From Candidatus Amesbacteria bacterium RBG_19FT_COMBO_48_16 (GTDB lineage: Bacteria; Patescibacteriota; Microgenomatia; CAZETR01; Amesbacteraceae), in the NCBI GenBank assembly GCA_001775555.1, contig MEXE01000042.1:1-46243 (forward strand): DNA of 46,243 bases, read 5' to 3'. Both the position numbers and the translations under genes were made by a program. This document shows positions 23,830 to 30,182 of this stretch, in pieces. Under the pieces are notes generated by a model. The model ran no database searches and had not been told where the DNA came from. It was given only the letters and a program-made list of their open reading frames with translations. Within the stretch, counting starts at the first letter, position 1; every line of letters starts with the position of its first letter.

Positions 23830-24726
23830 ATGGCTACCAAGCGCGACTATTACGATATCTTAGGCGTATCCAAGACGGCCTCAGCCGCCGAGCTCAAAAG
23901 CGCCTATCGCAAGTTGGCTTTGCAGTGGCATCCGGACCGCAACAAATCCCCCGATGCTGAAACCCGCTTCAAGGAAATCAACGAAGCTTACCAGGTTCTT
24001 TCCGACTCCAAAAAGAAACAAACTTATGACCAGTTCGGCCACGCGGCTTTTGATCCTTCTATGGGCGGCGGGGCCGGAGGTCCGTTCGGCGGCGTTAGGG
24101 GACAGCGTGGAGGTTTCCAGCAGGGCCCCTTTACCTATTACTATACTTCCGGCGGCGGCAGCCCGTTTGGCAACGTCGACTTCGGCGGCTTTTCTGACCC
24201 TTTTGAAATTTTCGAGCAGTTTTTCGGCGGGTCAAACCCCTTTGGCCGCAGACAACCCGTCAAACCCCATTATTCCCTGCGTATCCCTTTTATGGCCGCA
24301 GTCAAAGGCAATACCGAATCGGTCACCATAGAGGGTAAGACGCATACCATCAAAATCCCGGCTGGTGCTGATACCGGCACCCACCTGCGTTTCAAAGATT
24401 TTGATATCACTTTCGAAGTCGAGCCTGACCCCCGTTACCGCCGCGACGGCGCCGATGTCTACCTGGACCACGCCATCCCTTTTACCTTGGCTATTTTAGG
24501 GGGTCAGACTCAAGTCCCGACCCTGGACGGCAGCCTCCAGCTCAAAATTCGTCCCGGCACCCAGCCGGCCACCACTATTCGCCTTTCCGGCAAAGGGATC
24601 CCTAAGCTTCATTCACTCCGCAATGAAGACCGGGGAGACCTCTACATTCGCTTAATAATCACTCTTCCCGACCGCCTCTCCCGCCATCAGAAAGAATTAC
24701 TGGAAGAGTTTGAGCATTCTTCTTAA
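23830..24726 (+). CDS. DnaJ-family co-chaperone (CbpA-like, no zinc finger)
   Basis: A J-protein stimulating DnaK ATPase. The product from ATG 23830 is 298 residues. The J domain is at about 1-70, with YYDILGVSKTASAAELKSAYRKLALQWHPDRNK and the HPD motif. A Gly/Phe-rich linker follows (about 75-140: GGGAGGPFGG, FGNVDFGGF). The C-terminal substrate domains continue without the four CxxCxGxG repeats, so it is CbpA-like (class II). The in-frame GTG at 23821 is within the leader stem and less likely. The last residues (LLEEFEHSS) have a near-copy (ILEEFEET) 494 bp downstream. Confidence 0.93.
   Translation: MATKRDYYDILGVSKTASAAELKSAYRKLALQWHPDRNKSPDAETRFKEINEAYQVLSDSKKKQTYDQFGHAAFDPSMGGGAGGPFGGVRGQRGGFQQGPFTYYYTSGGGSPFGNVDFGGFSDPFEIFEQFFGGSNPFGRRQPVKPHYSLRIPFMAAVKGNTESVTIEGKTHTIKIPAGADTGTHLRFKDFDITFEVEPDPRYRRDGADVYLDHAIPFTLAILGGQTQVPTLDGSLQLKIRPGTQPATTIRLSGKGIPKLHSLRNEDRGDLYIRLIITLPDRLSRHQKELLEEFEHSS
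24700..24714. repeat. 15-bp near-direct repeat, dnaJ copy
   Basis: CTGGAAGAGTTTGAG in the dnaJ 3' end matches CTGGAAGAATTTGAG at 25194-25208 in 14 of 15 positions, in the same frame followed by a stop. The pair brackets the DUF559 pseudogene and two palindromes. Confidence 0.65.
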
Positions 24727-24741
24727 ATTTCACCTCTCTAG

Positions 24742-24766
24742 CTCCCCTCTTAATCTAAGAGGGGAG
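24742..24766. repeat. Palindrome family copy B (after dnaJ)
   Basis: CTCCCCTCTTA, short centre, TAAGAGGGGAG. It lies 16 bp after the dnaJ stop. It also supplies the stop codon of the DUF559 pseudogene on the minus strand. There is no T-run, so it is not a classical terminator. Confidence 0.75.
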
Positions 24767-25122
24767 GACCAATTCAATTTTATGAAGTACTTGAGAGAGA
24801 TTATTTTTAACTTCCCAATTCCAGAACCTAATTAACTTGATCCCCCAGGCATTGAGCAATTCAGTGCGGTATTGATCGTAAATTTTTTGACCCAAATTTC
24901 TATGAACAGCACCATCTACTTCAATAGCCAATTTTCCTTTCGGACAATAAAAATCGACGACATAACCTTCTACACTGTACTGTATTGTCTAATAAACTTA
25001 TACCCAAGAGTACTCTTCTTAAGACAACTCCATAAGATTTTCTCAGCTTCAGTGGCGTGATTTCGCAACTCTTTTCTTCTTGATTTGAGGGATGAAGTAT
25101 TAAAAATATACCGTCGCCTCAT
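24755..25122 (-). pseudogene. DUF559-type endonuclease gene broken by a 5-bp duplication
   Basis: The minus strand starts MRRRYIFNTSSLKSRRKELR and stops after 50 codons at TAG 24972-24970. A tandem ACTGT ACTGT (24974-24983, plus strand) precedes the stop. Deleting one unit restores a 120-residue DUF559 protein: KFIRQYSVEGYVVDFYCPKG, then KLAIEVDGAVHRNLGQKIYD, and LNAWGIKLIRFWN. The VDFYC and IEVDG acidic residues are the presumed PD-(D/E)XK-like nuclease centre. The final codons and stop come from palindrome copy B, and copy C lies 20 bp upstream of the ATG. It is most likely an inactivated mobile or selfish nuclease gene. A sequencing error is the alternative. Confidence 0.85.
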
Positions 25123-25142
25123 AATCAGAGTTTATGCAATTT

Positions 25143-25163
25143 CCCCTCTTAAATTAAGAGGGG
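25143..25163. repeat. Palindrome family copy C
   Basis: CCCCTCTTA AAT TAAGAGGGG, followed by TGCCGCAGGCGGGGTGATATA. The tail GGGGTGATAT is shared with the dnaJ leader element. It lies between the DUF559 pseudogene start and the displaced dnaJ-like end. Confidence 0.75.
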
Positions 25164-25193
25164 TGCCGCAGGCGGGGTGATATAAACAAAATC

Positions 25194-25208
25194 CTGGAAG
25201 AATTTGAG
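25194..25208. repeat. 15-bp near-direct repeat, displaced dnaJ-like end
   Basis: Reads KILEEFEET-stop in the plus strand, which is what a DnaJ C-terminus looks like. It is separated from dnaJ by the palindrome-DUF559-palindrome unit, as if the native 3' end had been displaced. It overlaps the -35 of the next gene. Confidence 0.6.
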
Positions 25209-25231
25209 GAGACTTAAAGTGTTAATATAAT
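25204..25231 (+). promoter_or_regulatory. Promoter of the small charged protein
   Basis: TTGAGG (25204-25209), 16 nt, TATAAT (25226-25231). The ATG is at 25240, so transcription start at about 25238 predicts a leaderless mRNA. Confidence 0.6.
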
Positions 25232-25239
25232 GTATAAGT

Positions 25240-25575
25240 ATGTCTCAAGACGAAGGCCAAGAAACCCCGGAAGCAGAGATAACCGAAATCGGAGCTCCCC
25301 CCCACACAATAAGAACACCTACCGGAAAAAGCGTCGGCTCGGCAGAAACAGATACAGACGAACGCATCCCCATCCAGGTAACCGAAGTTCCCGGAGGAAA
25401 AATGCCCGGCCAGGTTGAAGCTGAAAAGGCAACCGCTGAAGGGAAGGAAATACGAAAACAGCGAGCCGAGGAACAGGCTGAGCTAAAAAAACGGCGAAAA
25501 CGAGCGAAAGCATCACCCCTCAAGCCTTTGTCCCCCGAAGCAGAAAAAGATTTAATCGGCCGCCTCTCAAGCTAG
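25240..25575 (+). CDS. Hypothetical highly charged protein
   Basis: I do not recognise this 111-residue protein. It has low sequence complexity: an acidic, threonine/proline-rich N-terminal half (MSQDEGQETPEAEITEIGAP) and a basic helical part (EGKEIRKQRAEEQAELKKRRKRAK), then PLSPEAEKDLIGRL. It is probably disordered with one amphipathic or coiled-coil helix, possibly nucleic-acid binding by charge alone. It has its own near-consensus promoter and a leaderless start. It lies just before the nusA promoter. Confidence 0.65.
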   Translation: MSQDEGQETPEAEITEIGAPPHTIRTPTGKSVGSAETDTDERIPIQVTEVPGGKMPGQVEAEKATAEGKEIRKQRAEEQAELKKRRKRAKASPLKPLSPEAEKDLIGRLSS

Positions 25576-25581
25576 TAGTTC

Positions 25582-25611
25582 CTGGCACAGACAGGGTTTT
25601 ATTGGTATAAT
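25582..25611 (+). promoter_or_regulatory. nusA promoter
   Basis: CTGGCA (25582-25587), 18 nt, TATAAT (25606-25611) with an extended TGG. Start predicted near 25618, upstream of a terminator hairpin. Confidence 0.55.
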
Positions 25612-25634
25612 CACATAAGGTCAAGACACAAACC

Positions 25635-25663
25635 AGGTGGGAAGTAATTTGCCCACCTTTTTT
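25635..25663 (+). terminator. Intrinsic terminator in the nusA leader
   Basis: AGGTGGG, a 10-nt loop, CCCACCT followed by a run of T's (25658-25663). It is a perfect 7-bp stem with U-tract. It lies between the nusA promoter and its start codon, 18 nt before the ATG. It could end upstream transcripts or attenuate nusA. Confidence 0.8.
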
Positions 25664-25680
25664 GTAGCTTGGCTCATGAT

Positions 25681-26772
25681 ATGCCTCAAAAACCCGTTGC
25701 CAGAACAGAATTTGCCCAAGCGGTTACCCAAATCGCCCGTGAGCGTAATCTCGACCCGGATATAGTCCTGGATGCTATCAAACAGGCCAAACTGGCCGCT
25801 TTCAAAAAAGACCACCCCGAAAGTTACCGCGAAGACTGTCTTTACGAAGTCGAGCTGGATCCCGGTACCGGGCAAGCCCGGATTTTTGAAACACCCGGAG
25901 AGATTTACCAGGAGGATGAACAAACCCGGGTTCGGGTTCAAAAAGGGGCCACCCCGGTTGATGTCACTCCTCCCGGTTTCGGCCGGATAGCCGCTCAAAC
26001 CGCCAAACAGGTGATTTACCAAAAAATCCGCGAAGCCGAGAAGTCTGTAGTGGTTGCCGAATATGAAAAGCGTTTGGGGACTCTGGTAAACGGCATGATT
26101 ATTCGTTTTGTCGGCAGTGACATCATTGTCGATATAGGCAAGGCCGAAGCTGTTATGTCCCCCTCCGAGCAGGTTCACTCGGAAGATTACCGTTTAAACC
26201 AGCGCCTCACTTTCTATTTACACAGTATCAGGGACAGCCTGCGGGGTAAGGAAGTTGTAGTTTCCAGATCCGATTCCGGCCTTATCCGCGAGCTTTTCCG
26301 TCGGGAAGTGCCCGAAGTCGCTTCGGGGGCAGTCGAAATCAAAGCCATTGCCCGGGACCCTGGCTCCCGCTCCAAAGTCGCAGTTTACTCCCACCAGTCA
26401 GGTGTCGATCCGGTCGGTTCTTGTGTCGGCCAAAAAGGAGTCCGCGTTCAGGCGGTTATCGGGGAGCTCAACGGGGAAAAATTAGATATAGTTCAATTCA
26501 GCGAAGATTTGGATAAGTACATTTCCGCCGCTCTTTCTCCCGCCAGCGGCTTGACGGTCAAAGTTAATTCCAAGTCTCAGACTGCTTTAGTCACAGCCCC
26601 CGCCGACCAGTTGCCACTGGCTATTGGTCGCGACGGCCAAAACGCCAAACTGGCAGGTAAACTCACCGGCATCCACATCGATATTATCGGTGAAAAAGGT
26701 ACTTCGGAGCAAAAAGAAGAGATCTCCGACCAAGACGACAAACCACAAACCTCAAATTCCAATTCACAATGA
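25681..26772 (+). CDS. nusA: Transcription termination/antitermination factor NusA
   Basis: An RNA polymerase-binding factor that stimulates pausing and intrinsic termination. The product is 363 residues from ATG 25681; an in-frame TTG at 25669 is possible. The N-domain (about 1-110) includes FAQAVTQIARERNLDPDIVLDAIKQA. The S1 domain follows (LVNGMIIRFVGSDIIVDIGKAEAVMSPSEQ), then KH1-KH2 with RSDSGLIRELFRREVPEVASGAVEIKAIARDPGSRSKVAVYS, DPVGSCVGQKGVRVQAVIGEL and PLAIGRDGQNAKLAGKLTG. There are no C-terminal acidic repeats. The last residues (KPQTSNSNSQ) derive from an AT-rich repeat. It is followed by infB as in many bacteria. Confidence 0.96.
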   Translation: MPQKPVARTEFAQAVTQIARERNLDPDIVLDAIKQAKLAAFKKDHPESYREDCLYEVELDPGTGQARIFETPGEIYQEDEQTRVRVQKGATPVDVTPPGFGRIAAQTAKQVIYQKIREAEKSVVVAEYEKRLGTLVNGMIIRFVGSDIIVDIGKAEAVMSPSEQVHSEDYRLNQRLTFYLHSIRDSLRGKEVVVSRSDSGLIRELFRREVPEVASGAVEIKAIARDPGSRSKVAVYSHQSGVDPVGSCVGQKGVRVQAVIGELNGEKLDIVQFSEDLDKYISAALSPASGLTVKVNSKSQTALVTAPADQLPLAIGRDGQNAKLAGKLTGIHIDIIGEKGTSEQKEEISDQDDKPQTSNSNSQ

Positions 26773-26883
26773 AATCGCAAGTTTCAAATTCACAATTGGG
26801 ATTTGACAAATTGAAGAATTGAGACATCATTGGGATTTGTGGCTTGTTTAGGATTTAGATATTAGAAATTAGAAATTTTTATC
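26738..26883. repeat. AT-rich interspersed repeat between nusA and infB
   Basis: An imperfect inverted repeat (arms near CCACAAACC and GGATTTGTGG) leads into TGTTTAGGATTTAGA (26845 on), shared with 13077. It encodes the end of NusA and fills the space to infB. This resembles short repeats scattered in CPR genomes. Confidence 0.5.
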
Positions 26884-28299
26884 ATGCTTTCACCCCGTCC
26901 GCCCATAATTGTCATCCTGGGTCATGTTGACCACGGCAAAACAACCCTCTTGGATTACCTGCACCAAACGAACGTCACCGCCGGCGAAGCGGGTGGTATC
27001 ACTCAACATACCCGCTCTTTCCAGCTACGATCTACAAACCACGAACTACTAACCTTCATAGATACTCCCGGTCACGCCGCCTTCTCCCAAATGCGCTACC
27101 GTGGGTCTTCGGTTGCTGACCTGGCAATACTGATAGTCGCCGCCGATGACGGGGTCATGCCCCAGACTCTTGAATCCATCAATTTTATCCGTCAAACTGC
27201 TGTGCCTTTTTTGGTTGCCATTACCAAAAGCGATCTCTCTGCCGCAGACCCCCAGCGCGTCAAACACCAGCTGGCCGAAGCCGGGGTTTTAGTGGAAGGA
27301 TCGGGAGGGCAGATTCCCGCGGTCTCCATCTCTGCCAAAACCGGCCGGGGCATTCCGGAACTATTGGAGATTATCCACCTTCTGGCTAGTCTATCTCCTC
27401 CCCAGTCAGACCCCGAAGGCTCCCTGGAAAGCTTCGTCCTTGAAAGCCGTCTCGATTCAAAAAAAGGCCCTTTGGCTGTCGTCATAGTCACCAACGGCAC
27501 TCTCAAAATCGGCCAGCCCCTGTTCCAGACGGAAAATATTGGCAAAGTCAAAGCGCTGTTCGATTCACAGGGGCAACCGGTCACCCTGGCCCTTCCCGGA
27601 ACTCCGGCAGAGATTCTGGGCTTATCCCGGGTTCCTGCAGTCGGCTCTCTGCTTGCCGACAAAATCACCTCCCCCCCCGCAACTTCACCTCAAACGGATA
27701 AGACCCAAGCCGAGGCATCCGCAGCCCGATTCAATATTATTCTCAAAACCGATGTGGCTGGTTCTCTGGAAGCTGTCCGGTCTTCACTCGGCCCCGAAAT
27801 ACAGGTTATTTATTCAGGAACGGGCGATGTCAACGACAGTGACGTTCTTTTGGCTCGTAGTTCCCAAAGTTTGATTGTGGCCTTTAATGTCAAAGTCCCT
27901 TCTGGTGTTTCTAAGCTGGCCGAAATTGAGAAAGTCCGCATTTTATCCTCAAATATTATCTATGAACTTCTCGACAATCTTAATAAAATTACTTCTCCCC
28001 AGTCCGAGGAGACGATACTCGGCAAAGGTCAAGTTCTGGCCGCGTTCAAAATCGGCCAGGACCGGATTGCCGGCATCCGCTGCACCGAAGGAGTCATTTC
28101 CAAATCGGATACCGTCAAACTCCTCCGCGGCGACCTGCCTTCAGGCACTGCGAAAATTAAATCTCTCAAGATTTCCAAAAATGACGTCATTTCGGTTAAG
28201 TCCGGTACGGAGTTTGGGGCTATATTCACGCCTTACCTTGACTTTAAAGTCGGTGATAATATAATTGCCATCGTCACCCATGGCCCGACCAGATCTTAG
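26884..28299 (+). CDS. infB: Translation initiation factor IF-2, minimal form
   Basis: It places initiator tRNA on the ribosome. At 471 residues it has no N-terminal domains at all; E. coli IF-2 is 890. The G domain starts at once: GHVDHGKTTLLDYL (G1), AGGITQHT (G2), DTPGHAAFSQMRYRG (G3) and G4 as TKSD in place of the usual NKxD, with SAKTG as G5. Domain II follows (SRLDSKKGPLAVVIVTNGTL). Domains III-IV include LKTDVAGSLEAVRSSL and the C2 segment. The downstream gene overlaps its end by 20 bp. Confidence 0.96.
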   Translation: MLSPRPPIIVILGHVDHGKTTLLDYLHQTNVTAGEAGGITQHTRSFQLRSTNHELLTFIDTPGHAAFSQMRYRGSSVADLAILIVAADDGVMPQTLESINFIRQTAVPFLVAITKSDLSAADPQRVKHQLAEAGVLVEGSGGQIPAVSISAKTGRGIPELLEIIHLLASLSPPQSDPEGSLESFVLESRLDSKKGPLAVVIVTNGTLKIGQPLFQTENIGKVKALFDSQGQPVTLALPGTPAEILGLSRVPAVGSLLADKITSPPATSPQTDKTQAEASAARFNIILKTDVAGSLEAVRSSLGPEIQVIYSGTGDVNDSDVLLARSSQSLIVAFNVKVPSGVSKLAEIEKVRILSSNIIYELLDNLNKITSPQSEETILGKGQVLAAFKIGQDRIAGIRCTEGVISKSDTVKLLRGDLPSGTAKIKSLKISKNDVISVKSGTEFGAIFTPYLDFKVGDNIIAIVTHGPTRS

Positions 28300-29185
28300 C
28301 CAGTTGAAGGCCTTGCTTGAATCTGCCCGTTTGGTAAGCGTCCTTCTTCCCCAAAATCCGTCCTACGACTCTGTGGCTTCAGGGTTAGCTCTTAAATTAT
28401 CCTTGGAATCCTTAGGCAAATCAGTAGCCGCGGCTTGTCCTGATTCTATGACGGTCGAGTTCAACCGTCTGGTGGGCGTGGACACCATTACCACCTCTAT
28501 TACCAATAGGGATCTGCTGATCACCTTTGCCGATCAGACCGAGCATGTGGACAAAGTCAGTTATAACCTCGAAGGCGGACAGTTGCAGTTGGTGGTTACT
28601 TCCAAACCCGGCTCGCCTCATCTCGACCACACCCGGCTCCGTTTTGTCTCCGGGTCAGGCAAGTCTGATCTCCATATTCTGGTCGGAGTCGATCAACTGC
28701 TTCATCTGGGCTCGATTTATCACCAGGCCAAAGACATTATTTCTGCCTCTCCAGTAGCTTCTCTCACCCGGCAATTGCCGGCAGAGAATTACACTCCCCA
28801 CCAATATTACGACCCGGATACCTCTTCATTATGTGAGTTGGTGACTCTTATTATTGATTCCTTAGGGTTACATTTGCCGGTTGACGCTGCCTCCAATCTC
28901 CTCTCCGGACTTGAAATGACTACCCAAAATTTCCAGTCCCATTTGGTAACTGTCGGCACTTTTGAAGTCGCCGCTCATCTTCTCCGCCAAGGTGCCCGGC
29001 GTCACCAGGCTTTTGATCCCGGCCATCTCCCTCCCGGCTCCATTCCCCAAGCCCCCCAACCTTCCTCACAGCTGGGTTACGGTACCGACAGCCAACCCGT
29101 CGCTCCTCCGGATAAAGCCGACGCCAAAGAACCTCCGCCTGACTGGTATGAACCCAAAATTTACCAAGGCCCCATGCTGCCCTAA
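28280..29185 (+). CDS. DHH-like phosphoesterase-fold protein, degenerate
   Basis: A 301-residue protein (start ATG 28280, MARPDLSQLKALLESARLVS) downstream of infB, where many bacteria carry nrnA-type DHH phosphoesterases. The N-terminal strand-helix (SVLLPQNPSYDSVASGLALK) resembles HxNPDxDaiGS but lacks the His and the first Asp. The DHH triad is not visible; the equivalent region reads ILVGVDQLLHLGSIY. The second half is unusual, ending in a Pro-rich tail (PGSIPQAPQPSSQLGYG). I infer a DHH-derived fold that has lost metal ligands. The assignment is moderate. Confidence 0.5.
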   Translation: MARPDLSQLKALLESARLVSVLLPQNPSYDSVASGLALKLSLESLGKSVAAACPDSMTVEFNRLVGVDTITTSITNRDLLITFADQTEHVDKVSYNLEGGQLQLVVTSKPGSPHLDHTRLRFVSGSGKSDLHILVGVDQLLHLGSIYHQAKDIISASPVASLTRQLPAENYTPHQYYDPDTSSLCELVTLIIDSLGLHLPVDAASNLLSGLEMTTQNFQSHLVTVGTFEVAAHLLRQGARRHQAFDPGHLPPGSIPQAPQPSSQLGYGTDSQPVAPPDKADAKEPPPDWYEPKIYQGPMLP

Positions 29186-29212
29186 TTTTTCAATTTATTC
29201 AGACCGAAATAC

Positions 29213-29449
29213 ATGACAGAACAAACTGTAACGGAATATTTATCAGATTTACAAAGAATTAAAGACTGTTTAACTGGCGATCCAAAGCAGGATATTTTAG
29301 TTAGTACAGCTTTGGGGGTATTAGCGAGCAATGTAAAACTTACTTATGCCAGCACCGATGATCTAACCGTTGGAGAAGCCGAAAGGGTTTTAGATGAAAT
29401 TAGAAAGGCCATCTCTCCTCAAAAGTCTGCTCCCCAAATCTTAAGATAA
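29213..29449 (+). CDS. Hypothetical small protein
   Basis: A 78-residue unrecognised protein, predicted helical (EYLSDLQRIKDCLTGDPKQD, then GEAERVLDEIRKAISPQ). It is AT-richer than the flanking infB and pnp genes, hinting at a separate origin. There is no clear promoter or Shine-Dalgarno. It lies between the DHH-like gene and another small ORF. Confidence 0.5.
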   Translation: MTEQTVTEYLSDLQRIKDCLTGDPKQDILVSTALGVLASNVKLTYASTDDLTVGEAERVLDEIRKAISPQKSAPQILR

Positions 29450-29463
29450 ACCCGCAATTTTAT

Positions 29464-29667
29464 ATGTCAGAATTTCCATCCCCATTTAGACCAGAATCTC
29501 ACGACACTGGCTCAGGTATCACCATAGAAACCGGTGATGCCCAAGTCACTTTACCCCCGGAAGCTGCCAAAAATCTGATTTTTTTGATTTTGCGATACAG
29601 GTTCCTCCGCTTGCTCCATCTAACAAAAGAGATTATAATAGCGCTTGCTACAAAGCGGAGACATTAA
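29464..29667 (+). CDS. Hypothetical small protein with a C-terminal hydrophobic segment
   Basis: A 67-residue unrecognised protein. The first half is polar (MSEFPSPFRPESHDTGSGIT, ETGDAQVTLPPEAAK). The second half has a short hydrophobic stretch with basic residues (NLIFLILRYRFLRLLHLTKE, then IIIALATKRRH). It could be membrane-associated. No promoter was identified, and confidence that it is expressed is modest. Bases 29668-29754 downstream hold no gene that I can see. Confidence 0.45.
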   Translation: MSEFPSPFRPESHDTGSGITIETGDAQVTLPPEAAKNLIFLILRYRFLRLLHLTKEIIIALATKRRH

Positions 29668-29754
29668 CGAAAGTTTGGTTGGTTTTCAGCTCTCACTTTC
29701 GCTGTATCTCTCGCCTTTTTATTGCAATTTTAGTTTGATTTTTCCCGAAACGTT

Positions 29755-29798
29755 CTCCCTCTTAAGTTAAGAGGGAGATGCAAGAGGGAGTTATAAAA
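29755..29798 (+). promoter_or_regulatory. rpsO leader: palindrome copy D and a duplicated anti-SD partner
   Basis: CTCCCTCTTAA (29755-29765) can pair with TTAAGAGGGAG (29767-29777). A second AAGAGGGAG (29782-29790) is the Shine-Dalgarno of rpsO, 8 nt before the ATG at 29799. The same CTCCCTCTT could pair with either copy, giving two exclusive structures, SD free or SD hidden. The palindrome is the same family as copies at 23781, 24742 and 25143. Confidence 0.6.
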
Positions 29799-30068
29799 AT
29801 GGCCCTAGACACCACCGCCAAACAGGAAGTCATCAAAAAATTCGCCCAAGCCAAAGGCGACACTGGCTCGCCCGAAGTCCAGGCGGCTCTGTTATCTGAA
29901 AAAATCACCAAACTGGCCGAGCATCTCAAACTTCACAAAAAAGACAATCACTCCAGAAGGGGACTTATCAGCATGGTTTCCAAACGCCGCCGGCTTCTTT
30001 TCTATTTGCAAAAGAAAGACCCCAAACGTTTTCAAGTCATTGCCAAAAAACTGGCCCTGTCAAAATAA
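29799..30068 (+). CDS. rpsO: 30S ribosomal protein S15 (uS15)
   Basis: A primary 16S rRNA-binding protein. The ATG at 29799 gives 89 residues, the family's standard length: MALDTTAKQEVIKKFAQAKG, DTGSPEVQAALLSEKITKL, HLKLHKKDNHSRRGLISMVS and KRRRLLFYLQKKDPKRF. The upstream in-frame ATG at 29778 lies in the leader repeat and is rejected. It is followed by pnp, a conserved pairing. Confidence 0.96.
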   Translation: MALDTTAKQEVIKKFAQAKGDTGSPEVQAALLSEKITKLAEHLKLHKKDNHSRRGLISMVSKRRRLLFYLQKKDPKRFQVIAKKLALSK

Positions 30069-30084
30069 ATTATTCTGGTATAAT
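30057..30084 (+). promoter_or_regulatory. pnp promoter
   Basis: CTGTCA (30057-30062), 16 nt, TATAAT (30079-30084) with extended TGG. It overlaps the rpsO stop codon, so pnp can be transcribed independently. The start is predicted near 30091. Confidence 0.55.
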
Positions 30085-30108
30085 ATCATTTAAATAATTA
30101 ATTTCCAG

Positions 30109-30169
30109 GAGGCGTTCAAGGAGTGCGAAGAGAAGTTAAACCCTCTTCTTCAGACTTCTGGAGCGCTTC
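30109..30169 (+). promoter_or_regulatory. Long hairpin in the pnp leader
   Basis: The outer stem GAGGCGTTC (30109-30117) pairs with GAGCGCTTC (30161-30169) over 9 bp including two wobbles. Inside, AGGAGT pairs with ACTTCT and GAAGAG with CTCTTC, making a long irregular stem. In E. coli a long hairpin in the same place (rpsO-pnp gap) is cut by RNase III and mediates PNPase autocontrol. A similar role here is inference. Confidence 0.55.
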
Positions 30170-30182
30170 GGAAATTTCGTAA

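Noticed and set aside
24742..24766. Palindrome after dnaJ as a rho-independent terminator
   Set aside because: No T-run follows on either strand, and the same palindrome occurs in leader regions upstream of genes.
29668..29754. CGAAAGT/ACTTTCG inverted pair after the small ORF as a terminator
   Set aside because: The loop is about 19 nt and the T-run is distant; stability would be low.
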